Position numbers and translations under genes: made by a program | The notes under the pieces: generated by a model | Databases searched by the model: none | Told to the model about the DNA's origin: nothing | What the model saw: only the letters and a program-made list of their open reading frames with translations | Source: Neptunomonas sp. | Lineage (GTDB): Bacteria; Pseudomonadota; Gammaproteobacteria; Pseudomonadales; Balneatricaceae | Reading direction: 5' to 3' | Length of the DNA stretch: 5,643 nucleotides | Assembly: GCA_004195305.1 (NCBI GenBank) | Contig: SDWN01000811.1 | Coordinates: forward strand, 1-5,643 | In this document: positions 1 through 5,643 of the stretch, piece after piece | Position numbering within the stretch: position 1 is the first letter of the stretch | How the letters are laid out: every line of letters starts with the position of its first letter

Positions 1-2
1 CG

Positions 3-179
3 TTTGCCGACGGGGTCAGAATGTTGATCCGGTTACGCTGCGGCGATACCCAGCTGTTATCGAAAATAACCCGTAAATCATTTCAGTTGCTGGGGATTCG
101 GCGAGGGTTAGAGGTCTATGCGCAAATCAAAACGGTATCGCTGTTTGATGATGCGGAAAACGGTAATGATTATGGGTAA
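3..179 (+). CDS. modC: ModC, molybdate ABC transporter ATP-binding protein (3' end only)
   Basis: This is an open frame that enters from the left edge and stops at TAA 177-179, giving the last 58 residues. The visible part is the end of a TOBE (molybdate-binding) domain: a stretch beginning GVRMLIRLRCGD, then ITRKSFQLLGIRRGLEVYAQIKTVSL. E. coli ModC ends with the closely similar LWLYAQIKSVSI, which is the main reason for the call. About 10 residues (DDAENGNDYG) follow the domain as a polar tail. In the family, ModC is the cytoplasmic ATPase of the ModABC molybdate importer, and the TOBE domain binds oxyanion and tunes transport. The ATPase part (Walker A, signature, Walker B) lies outside the window, so nothing can be said about it. 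The gene faces draT tail to tail. Its place beside Mo-nitrogenase genes fits a role in feeding FeMo-cofactor synthesis. Another TOBE-containing ABC ATPase is possible but less likely. Confidence 0.85.
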   Translation, partial: FADGVRMLIRLRCGDTQLLSKITRKSFQLLGIRRGLEVYAQIKTVSLFDDAENGNDYG

Positions 180-505
180 TCTTATCTGTTTGATACCGCA
201 GGATTGTAATTAATGATTCAGCAGTGGCATCACTAATGATCACTCGAAACCTCTCGTTCGCCCTCAGGGCCAACCACAGCCGACACTTGCGGATCTGGAC
301 CATGCGAGGCTCTACTCGGCGCAAAGGAGCCACTTAAAAAGAACTTGTCCAACCGCCGCTGTAAGCCCAACAGTTGGGCGGTAAATGCGCAGCAGCCATA
401 AGAAGTAAGCGCTGACCGAGGTGCCACTATGCCACACCACGAAAGCGTTCACTCTCCGGCAACGACAATTGGATTAGGATTACGGTTGATAAGATAGGCC
501 TGTAC
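180..505. other. Unassigned intergenic stretch between convergent modC and draT
   Basis: These 326 bases separate the 3' ends of modC and draT. I recognise no gene. Short open frames exist on the - strand (127-333 and 233-427), but they overlap each other in different frames, have no convincing ribosome site and match no family I know. Small structures are visible: an odd palindrome CCCAAC-A-GTTGGG at 366-378; ACCGCC (352-357) facing GGCGGT (377-382), which competes with it; and a direct GGATTA duplication at 471-482. None is followed by a T-run on either strand, so I do not call a terminator, although convergent genes would be expected to have one. A degraded gene or mobile-element remnant is possible but unproven. 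Confidence 0.5.
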
Positions 506-1519
506 TTAATAAACCCAGCCCTCAACCCGATACAGCCCGCCGACAACCAGGTATTCACCTTCGCCCTTAAGCAGCCTGGGAAACAGTTGATCGAAGCAGA
601 GTACTTTCTGAGTCGGCACCTGGATCTTGACCACCCGGTCGCCAAATTCCGAAGCGCGTTCGGGGTCGAGCGAGAAGGAATTGAGATTATTCATGAGTAG
701 AACCGGTAACGCCTGCTGGGCGGTTTCCTTCTGCGCCAGCGGTTTTCCGATCTGCTCAAGCGGTCGATCCATTCGCTCGCACTGTTGCTCCATTTGCTCA
801 AGCTGTTGATCCATCCGCTCAAGCTGCTCCAGCCGGTTGATGCCTCGGTACAGGGTGAGATGGGTGGGTGATCGATTAGGATTTTTTGAGTTTTGTCGCG
901 GCTGCGACAATTCGTACTGACAATAGCTGTAGACCAGATCGAGCTGGGCCTCCAGAGCATTGGTGTTATACAGGCCCCTGGCACGGGCTTCGAGGTAATT
1001 GAGGTAGCTATGGCCGTTAAAATCCCGGATCGGTCCCTGATGAAACCGCGTCAGCAAACCAAACCGTGATTCAACCCAGGCTTTGAGCACCGCGCCTTCG
1101 CGACTATCAGAATCAAAAAACCAGCCACGAATGGCTCGCTGCCAATTCGCTTTAGGTCGCCCCTTACCGCCCGGTGAATAGCCAGCGGCGGCTGGATTAT
1201 CAAGGCAGAAATGGACATCGACATAATCGCAAAACTGTTGCACGCGCTGAGCCTGATCGGGCAAACGGGCCAGACGCTGAAACAGATCTTTATGCAGATC
1301 AGCAACACCGTCGATAAGTACCGGGGCCGGTCTCTGCTGAAAAGTCAGCCCGCCAATAATCACGGCGGGCAGGTTGCAGCGGTTGATCGGCAGATAGGTT
1401 CCCCGTGGTAAGGAGCAGGTGGGTAAAGGCTTAGGCGGCATAGGTCCAGCGCCATCTCTGTGCATTGCCACGGTTCGCTCTCTTCTCACAACCAGACACT
1501 CCCTACAATTTCTCGTCAT
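506..1519 (-). CDS. draT: DraT, NAD+-dinitrogen-reductase ADP-D-ribosyltransferase
   Basis: DraT transfers ADP-ribose from NAD+ to a conserved arginine of NifH and so inactivates nitrogenase after ammonium addition or energy loss; it acts in the cytoplasm. The 337-residue product carries the DraT pattern in order: INRCNLPAVIIGGLTFQ (46-61); GWFFD...EGAVLKAWVESRFGL (132-155); NALEAQLDLVYSYCQ (187-201); LYRG (223-226), likely the ADP-ribosyltransferase arginine; NNLNSFS (277-283), the serine motif; and LKGEGEYLVVGG (317-328), containing the E-x-E glutamates of the catalytic loop. The assignments of the R, S and ExE elements are by family analogy. Residues 230-265 are a Gln/Glu-rich heptad insert, and the protein is longer than the roughly 270-300 residues usual for DraT. 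The start is uncertain. ATG at 1519 has only GGG three bases upstream. GTG at 1489 has AGGGAG nine bases upstream and may be the true start. ATGs at 1465 and 1441 also precede the conserved region. The gene is divergent from nifH, and no draG follows. Confidence 0.92.
   Translation of the reverse strand: MTRNCRECLVVRRERTVAMHRDGAGPMPPKPLPTCSLPRGTYLPINRCNLPAVIIGGLTFQQRPAPVLIDGVADLHKDLFQRLARLPDQAQRVQQFCDYVDVHFCLDNPAAAGYSPGGKGRPKANWQRAIRGWFFDSDSREGAVLKAWVESRFGLLTRFHQGPIRDFNGHSYLNYLEARARGLYNTNALEAQLDLVYSYCQYELSQPRQNSKNPNRSPTHLTLYRGINRLEQLERMDQQLEQMEQQCERMDRPLEQIGKPLAQKETAQQALPVLLMNNLNSFSLDPERASEFGDRVVKIQVPTQKVLCFDQLFPRLLKGEGEYLVVGGLYRVEGWVY
749..820 (-). repeat. 42-base repeat encoding heptads inside draT
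   Basis: On the - strand the codons for residues 234-243 (ERMDQQLEQM, plus-strand 791-820) recur as residues 248-257 (ERMDRPLEQI, plus-strand 749-778). The two blocks of 30 bases agree at 25 positions and have a period of 42 bases, or 14 residues. That equals two heptads, so the duplication keeps the coiled-coil register. The high base-level identity suggests a fairly recent internal duplication. A looser LEQL block at 230-233 precedes it. Confidence 0.75.
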
Positions 1520-1638
1520 TAACCCTACATGAGTTGTTGTTTTGTCGCATAGCGTTCACGTCAGAATACCGCTAAAAACGCCGGGATAAGTGATCTTTAC
1601 TCTTTCAATACAATGGATTAAATAATAATGAGCAGACT

Positions 1639-1653
1639 TGGCACAGCCATTGC
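1639..1653 (+). promoter_or_regulatory. Sigma-54 (-24/-12) promoter of nifHDK
   Basis: The sequence TGGCAC-N5-TTGC matches the RpoN consensus exactly. GG lies at 1640-1641 and GC at 1652-1653, with the required ten bases between them. Transcription should start about 12 bases after the GC, near 1665, leaving a leader of about 43 bases before nifH. Such promoters need a bacterial enhancer-binding protein, NifA for nif genes in Proteobacteria. I searched 1441-1638 for the NifA site TGT-N10-ACA and found no perfect copy; TGT half-sites lie at 1535-1545. An A/T-rich stretch at 1603-1632 could aid DNA bending, but I see no full IHF consensus. No matching sigma-54 element faces draT. Confidence 0.93.
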
Positions 1654-1694
1654 CATATCCCTAGCGAACCTCTATGAAAAAACTCGTAGCAATT

Positions 1695-1700
1695 AAGGAG
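1695..1700 (+). promoter_or_regulatory. Ribosome binding site of nifH
   Basis: AAGGAG lies seven bases before ATG 1708, which is ideal spacing. The in-frame GTG at 1702 is only one base from this site and so is not a credible start. This fixes the NifH N-terminus as MAIRQCAIYGKGG, as in the family. Confidence 0.9.
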
Positions 1701-1707
1701 AGTGACC

Positions 1708-2592
1708 ATGGCAATTCGTCAATGTGCAATCTACGGCAAAGGTGGTATCGGCAAGTCGACCACCACCCAAAACCTGGTAGCGGCTCTGGCCGAACTCGGT
1801 CAAAAAGTAATGATCGTCGGCTGTGACCCTAAAGCCGACTCCACCCGTTTGATCCTGCACTCCAAGGCTCAGACTTCTGTGATGGAGATGGCTGCCGAGC
1901 TGGGCACCGTCGAAGATCTCGAGTTGGAAGATGTACTCCAGATTGGCTACAAGGACATCAAATGTGTCGAGTCAGGCGGTCCTGAGCCGGGTGTGGGTTG
2001 TGCCGGTCGTGGGGTAATCACCGCGATCAACTTCCTCGAAGAGGAAGGTGCTTACACCGACGATCTGGACTTCGTGTTCTATGACGTGCTGGGTGATGTT
2101 GTGTGTGGTGGCTTCGCCATGCCGATCCGTGAGAACAAGGCTCAGGAGATCTACATCGTCTGCTCCGGTGAGATGATGGCTATGTACGCGGCCAACAATA
2201 TCTGTAAGGGCATCGTCAAGTACGCCAGCTCTGGCAGCGTGCGTCTGGCCGGCCTGATCTGTAACTCGCGGAACACCGACCGTGAAGACGATCTGATCGT
2301 CGCCCTGGCCGAGAAGATCGGCACCCAGATGATCCACTTCGTGCCGCGTGACAACGTGGTGCAGCACGCCGAAATACGCCGCATGACCGTCATCGAGTAC
2401 GACCCCACGGCCAAACAGGCTAACGAGTACCGTACGCTGGCTAAGAAAGTCATCGCCAACACCAAGTTCGTTATCCCTAACCCGGTCTCGATGGACGAGC
2501 TGGAAGACCTGCTGATGGAGTTTGGCATCATGGACGTCGAAGACGAGAGCGTCGTCGGTAAGACCGCCGCCGAGCTGGCTGCCGAGGCCTAA
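1708..2592 (+). CDS. nifH: NifH, nitrogenase iron protein (dinitrogenase reductase)
   Basis: NifH is the homodimeric Fe protein. It hydrolyses MgATP and passes electrons one at a time from its [4Fe-4S] cluster to the NifDK MoFe protein; it also serves in FeMo-cofactor assembly. The 294-residue product is full length. The P-loop GKGGIGKS is at residues 10-17. The second nucleotide-binding segment, VGCDPKADST, is at 37-46. The cluster ligands are Cys98 (GPEPGVGCAGRG) and Cys133 (DVVCGGF), each shared across the dimer. Arg101, three residues after Cys98, is the known target of DraT, whose gene lies immediately upstream and divergent. Overall it resembles gammaproteobacterial Mo-nitrogenase NifH. 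It is the first gene after the sigma-54 promoter and is followed by a 207-base structured spacer before nifD. All key residues are present and I see no frameshift. Confidence 0.99.
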   Translation: MAIRQCAIYGKGGIGKSTTTQNLVAALAELGQKVMIVGCDPKADSTRLILHSKAQTSVMEMAAELGTVEDLELEDVLQIGYKDIKCVESGGPEPGVGCAGRGVITAINFLEEEGAYTDDLDFVFYDVLGDVVCGGFAMPIRENKAQEIYIVCSGEMMAMYAANNICKGIVKYASSGSVRLAGLICNSRNTDREDDLIVALAEKIGTQMIHFVPRDNVVQHAEIRRMTVIEYDPTAKQANEYRTLAKKVIANTKFVIPNPVSMDELEDLLMEFGIMDVEDESVVGKTAAELAAEA

Positions 2593-2597
2593 GCTGC

Positions 2598-2702
2598 GCT
2601 GCTTCGCTCCCGCTACGAGCGACTCCGGCAGGCCCTGTCGTTAGTGACTGCAGATTGACTGCAGGGGATGCCGGCCCCGCGACAGCTCAGCAGCGAAACA
2701 GC
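2598..2702 (+). promoter_or_regulatory. Structured RNA region after nifH
   Basis: Starting six bases after the nifH stop, nested complementary arms can be read directly. An outer stem pairs 2598-2608 with 2692-2702 (10 of 11 pairs). A middle stem pairs CTGTCG 2635-2640 with CGACAG 2680-2685. An inner hairpin is CTGCAG-ATTGA-CTGCAG at 2648-2664. A competing perfect stem, CCGGCA 2625-2630 with TGCCGG 2669-2674, crosses the middle one. No T-run follows, so this is not a simple intrinsic terminator. In other diazotrophs, stem-loops between nifH and nifD are linked to processing or 3' protection that keeps nifH mRNA in excess of nifDK; that role here is inferred. Confidence 0.5.
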
Positions 2703-2729
2703 CGTAGCCCAGGCCCGACGGAGCACGCG

Positions 2730-2785
2730 TTTAACCGCCGTGTTTAACCGTTGAATTTAACTTTCGTTTTAACTTTCGTTTTAAC
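2730..2785 (+). repeat. Five-copy TTTAAC array with 12-13 base period upstream of nifD
   Basis: TTTAAC starts at 2730, 2743, 2756, 2768 and 2780. The spacings are 13, 13, 12 and 12 bases. The third and fourth units are identical 12-mers (TTTAACTTTCGT, 2756-2767 and 2768-2779). The last copy runs directly into the nifD ribosome site. The array is A/T-rich in an otherwise G/C-rich spacer and should leave this part of the leader poorly folded. Confidence 0.75.
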
Positions 2786-2799
2786 AAGGTAACTCCATT

Positions 2800-4239
2800 A
2801 TGGCGAGTTTAAATGTTGAAGAGACTAAGGCCCTCATAGAAGAGGTGCTTGAAATCTATCCTGAAAAGGCCAAAGCCGATCGTGCCAAGCATCTGATGGT
2901 GGCTGAACCCGGTCAAGACAGCAAAGGCTGCATCACCTCCAACCGTAAGTCACTGCCCGGTGTTATGACCAACCGGGGTTGCGCTTATGCGGGCTCCAAA
3001 GGTGTGGTCTGGGGACCGATCAAGGACATGATCCACATCTCTCACGGCCCGGTGGGCTGCGGTCAGTATTCACGCGCGGGTCGTCGCAACTATTACGTCG
3101 GTACCACGGGCGTCGATAGCTACGGCACCATGAACTTCACCTCCGATTTCCAGGAGAAAGATATCGTCTTCGGTGGCGATAAGAAGCTGGAAACGCTGAT
3201 CGATGAGATCGAAATGCTGTTCCCGCTCAACAAGGGGATCTCGATTCAATCCGAATGCCCGGTGGGCCTGATCGGTGACGATATTGAAGCCGTCTCTAAG
3301 GTAAAAGGGGCCGAAATTGGCAAGACCATCGTACCGGTACGTTGCGAAGGTTTCCGCGGGGTATCCCAGTCACTGGGTCACCACATCGCTAACGATGCCG
3401 TGCGTGACTGGGTGCTGAACGATAACGATAAGCGCGAAGTGGGCCAGTACGATGTGGCGCTGATTGCCGATTACAACATCGGTGGCGATGCCTGGTCTTC
3501 ACGGATTCTGCTCGAAGAGATGGGGCTTAACGTGGTCAGCCAGTGGTCCGGTGACGGCACCCTGGCTGAGGTGAAGAACAACATCAACGTCAAGCTTAAC
3601 CTGCTGCACTGCTACCGCTCGATGAACTATCTGGCGCGGCACATGGAAGAGAAGTACGAGATCCCTTGGGTCGAATTCAACTTCTTTGGCCCGACCAAAA
3701 CGGTTGAAAGCCTGCGTAAGATCGCCAGTTTCTTCGATGACCGCATCAAGGCCAACGCCGAGAAGGTGATCGCCAAGTACGAGGCCCAGACTCAGGCGAT
3801 CATCGCCAAGTACCGCCCCCGTCTGGAGGGCAAGAAAGTGATGTTGTATGTCGGCGGCCTGCGCCCTCGCCACACCATCGGCGCTTATCAGGATCTGGGC
3901 ATGGAAGTGGTCGGCACCGGCTACGAGTTCGGTCACAACGATGACTACGAGCGCACCCTGGAAGATATCAAGCACTCCACCCTGATTTACGATGATGTCA
4001 CCGGCTACGAGTTTGAAGAGTTCGTCAAAGCGATCAAGCCGGACATGATCGGCGGCGGCATCAAGGAGAAGTACATCTTCCAGAAGATGGGTATCCCGTT
4101 CCGTCAGATGCACTCCTGGGATTACTCCGGCCCCTATCACGGCTACGACGGCTTCGCCATCTTCGCCCGCGATATGGACATGACCCTGAATAACCCGTGT
4201 TGGAAATCGATGCAGGCACCCTGGAAGAAGAGCGCCTAA
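2800..4239 (+). CDS. nifD: NifD, nitrogenase molybdenum-iron protein alpha chain
   Basis: NifD is the alpha subunit of the alpha2beta2 MoFe protein and holds the FeMo-cofactor, where N2 is reduced to ammonia. It shares the P-cluster with NifK. The 479-residue product is full length and lacks about ten residues at the C-terminus compared with A. vinelandii. P-cluster ligands are Cys61 (NRGCAYAG), Cys87 (GPVGCGQYS) and Cys153 (SECPVGLIGDD). FeMo-cofactor ligands are Cys271 (LLHCYRSMNY) and His438 (QMHSWDYSGPYHG). Active-site neighbours are also kept: Val69, Arg95, Gln190 and His194, numbered one less than in A. vinelandii. The start ATG is preceded by AAGGT at 2786-2790 with ten bases between, weaker than the sites of nifH and nifK. 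It probably shares the nifH transcript. Sequence identifies the Mo enzyme and not the V or Fe-only type. Confidence 0.99.
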   Translation: MASLNVEETKALIEEVLEIYPEKAKADRAKHLMVAEPGQDSKGCITSNRKSLPGVMTNRGCAYAGSKGVVWGPIKDMIHISHGPVGCGQYSRAGRRNYYVGTTGVDSYGTMNFTSDFQEKDIVFGGDKKLETLIDEIEMLFPLNKGISIQSECPVGLIGDDIEAVSKVKGAEIGKTIVPVRCEGFRGVSQSLGHHIANDAVRDWVLNDNDKREVGQYDVALIADYNIGGDAWSSRILLEEMGLNVVSQWSGDGTLAEVKNNINVKLNLLHCYRSMNYLARHMEEKYEIPWVEFNFFGPTKTVESLRKIASFFDDRIKANAEKVIAKYEAQTQAIIAKYRPRLEGKKVMLYVGGLRPRHTIGAYQDLGMEVVGTGYEFGHNDDYERTLEDIKHSTLIYDDVTGYEFEEFVKAIKPDMIGGGIKEKYIFQKMGIPFRQMHSWDYSGPYHGYDGFAIFARDMDMTLNNPCWKSMQAPWKKSA

Positions 4240-4305
4240 GGCTACTCGCCAGGATCTGAATCCAGCCGCAGTTAATTAAAACGGGCTGCATTCACCTTTA
4301 CTGTC

Positions 4306-4321
4306 GGCAGGTACGCCTGTC
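4306..4321 (+). other. Small hairpin between nifD and nifK
   Basis: GGCAGG (4306-4311) pairs with CCTGTC (4316-4321) through five Watson-Crick pairs and one G-U pair, closing a TACG loop of the UNCG type. It sits in the 152-base spacer. No T-run follows, and nifK continues downstream, so it is not a terminator. A second weak pairing, CAGCC 4263-4267 with GGCTG 4284-4288, lies before it. A role in mRNA stability is only a guess. Confidence 0.35.
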
Positions 4322-4391
4322 AGAGATTCACTTACCGCCGTGTGTTCCGCCTTCGTTAGAGAAGAGCCGGTGGCGCGGTTGGGAGGTTAAA

Positions 4392-5624
4392 ATGAGTCAA
4401 ATTGCTGAAAATGTAAAACCCTGTTATCCGCTGTTTGAACAGCCGGAATACCAGGAACTGCTGGCTAACAAAAAGGCCGGCCACGAAGACCCGACCGAGG
4501 CCGCCAAGGTCCAGGAGATCTTCGACTGGACCACCACCGAAGAGTATAAAGAGCTCAACTTCAGCCGCAAATCGTTGACCGTTGACCCGGCGAAGGCTTG
4601 TCAGCCGCTCGGCGCGGTACTCTGCGCACTGGGTTTTGAGAAGACCCTGCCTTACGTCCACGGCTCTCAGGGTTGTGTGGCGTACTTCCGCACCTATTTT
4701 AACCGTCACTTTAAAGAGCCGATCATGGCGGTCTCCGACTCCATGACCGAAGATTCGGCCGTATTCGGTGGCCAGCAGAACATGAAAGACGGCCTGGAGA
4801 ATGCTAACGCGCTGTACAAGCCGGAGATGATCGCGGTTTCCACCACCTGTATGGCCGAGGTTATCGGTGATGACCTCAACGCCTTTATCGGCAACGCCAA
4901 GAAAGAGGGCCATCTCCCCGAGGAGATACCAACGCCTTTCGCCCATACGCCGAGTTTTGTCGGTAGCCACACCACCGGTTGGGACGGCATGTTCGAAGGT
5001 TTTGCGCGTTACTTCACCCTGAAGCAGATGGACGATAAGGTGGTGGGCAGCAACGGCAAGATCAACCTGGTACCGGGCTTTGAAACCTACCTGGGCAACT
5101 ACCGGGTACTGAAGCGGATGATGGCTGACATGGATGTTGATGCCACCCTGCTGTGTGATCCGAGCGAAGTGCTCGACACCCCGGCAGACGGTGAATTCCG
5201 GATGTACGCGGGCGGCACCAGCCAGGCCGAGATCAAAGATGCACCCAACGCGATCGATACACTGCTGCTGCAACCCTGGGGTCTGATCAAGACCAAGAAG
5301 TTCGTTAAGGGCACCTGGAAGCAGCCTGCTTCCGACGTCAGCGCACCGATGGGGCTGGCCGGTACCGATGCGTTCCTGATGAAGGTCTCCGAGCTGACCG
5401 GTAAGCCGATCTCAGATAGCCTGGCGCTGGAACGTGGCCGCCTGGTCGACATGATGCAGGATTCGCACACCTGGTTGCACGGTAAGAAATTTGCCCTGTA
5501 CGGTGATCCGGATTATGTCATGGGTCTGGCTAAGTTCATCCTTGAACTGGGTGCAGAACCATCCATCATCCTTAGCAATAACGGCAACAAGCGCTGGGCT
5601 AAACAGATGCAGGCGGTACTGGAC
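4392..5624 (+). CDS. nifK: NifK, nitrogenase molybdenum-iron protein beta chain (3' end missing)
   Basis: NifK is the beta subunit of the MoFe protein. With NifD it binds the P-cluster, the relay between NifH and the FeMo-cofactor. The open frame starts at ATG 4392, five bases after a strong GGAGG (4382-4386), and gives 411 genomic codons without a stop; the family is about 520 residues long. P-cluster ligands fall at exactly the A. vinelandii positions: Cys70 (AKACQPLG), Cys95 (HGSQGCVAYFR) and Cys153 (STTCMAEVIGDD), with Ser188 in THTP-like context AHTPSFVGSH. The N-terminal extension before Cys70 is of the long gammaproteobacterial type. The last genomic residues are NGNKRWAKQMQAVLD. After codon 411 the frame would read LSLIHI, which is adapter and not protein. 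About 110 residues are therefore lost to the contig end, not to mutation. It follows nifD by 152 bases, on the same strand. Confidence 0.98.
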
Positions 5625-5643
5625 CTGTCTCTTATACACATCT
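5625..5643. other. Tn5 mosaic-end / Nextera adapter sequence (artefact)
   Basis: The final 19 bases, CTGTCTCTTATACACATCT, are the exact reverse complement of the Tn5 mosaic end AGATGTGTATAAGAGACAG, used in transposase-based library preparation. They interrupt nifK in mid-gene, where the conserved protein sequence should continue. This is untrimmed adapter at a contig end and should not be annotated as biology or as a transposon. Confidence 0.97.

Noticed and set aside
168..181. GATTA-TGGG-TAATC hairpin at the end of modC, considered as a terminator.
   Set aside because: The stem is only five mostly A-T pairs and there is no T-run after it.
627..809. A + strand open frame of 60 residues rich in Ser and Cys.
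   Set aside because: It is the complement of the Gln/Glu-rich heptad repeat of draT and has no independent support.
1674..1826. Upstream ATG in the nifH leader opening a short frame (MKKLVAIKESD...) that overlaps nifH in another frame.
   Set aside because: There is no ribosome site before 1674. The only good site (1695-1700) lies inside it and serves nifH.
1972..2531. Two - strand open frames of 131 and 126 residues across nifH.
   Set aside because: They are shadows of the highly conserved nifH gene, in two different frames, without family features.
3499..4140. A 213-residue - strand open frame.
   Set aside because: It lies wholly inside nifD on the opposite strand and has no recognisable motif or ribosome site.
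4356..5273. A 305-residue - strand open frame.
   Set aside because: It is antisense to nifK, whose frame is intact with all P-cluster ligands. Biased codon use in G/C-rich genes commonly opens the opposite frame.
5412..5639. A 75-residue - strand open frame beginning MYKRQ.
   Set aside because: Its first residues are translated from the sequencing adapter, and the rest is antisense to nifK.
5625..5643. Possible real Tn5-type transposon end.
   Set aside because: It is the engineered 19-base mosaic end placed exactly at a contig terminus, which is typical of untrimmed library adapter.

Overview
The window carries the start of a molybdenum nitrogenase operon and its flanking genes. The layout is: the 3' end of a molybdate transporter ATPase gene (modC, + strand, ends at 179); an unassigned stretch (180-505); draT on the - strand (506-1519), for the enzyme that shuts off nitrogenase by ADP-ribosylation; a divergent regulatory region (1520-1707) with a clear sigma-54 promoter; then nifH (1708-2592), nifD (2800-4239) and the first 411 codons of nifK (4392-5624), all on the + strand. 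The last 19 bases (5625-5643) are not genomic. They match the Tn5 mosaic end used in transposase-based sequencing libraries, so nifK is cut by a contig end.

The source is most likely a diazotrophic gammaproteobacterium. NifH, NifD and NifK resemble the Azotobacter/Pseudomonas type closely, with the same ligand spacing as the Azotobacter vinelandii proteins. The promoter is of the -24/-12 type used with NifA in Proteobacteria. This placement comes from recalled family sequences, not from a search.

The genes form one functional unit. ModC energises molybdate uptake, which supplies Mo for the FeMo-cofactor bound by NifD. NifH is the Fe protein that passes electrons to the NifDK MoFe protein. 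DraT can switch NifH off by modifying its Arg101, which is present here in the conserved context. DraG, which removes the modification, is not seen directly downstream of draT: the next gene there is the convergent modC.

The core genes are ordinary and intact. The less usual signals are a four-heptad coiled-coil-like insert in DraT encoded by a 42-base repeat, a five-copy TTTAAC array in front of nifD, a long nifH-nifD spacer with mutually exclusive stems, the lack of a perfect NifA site upstream of nifH, and the adapter at the right end. I found no convincing new multi-gene system.
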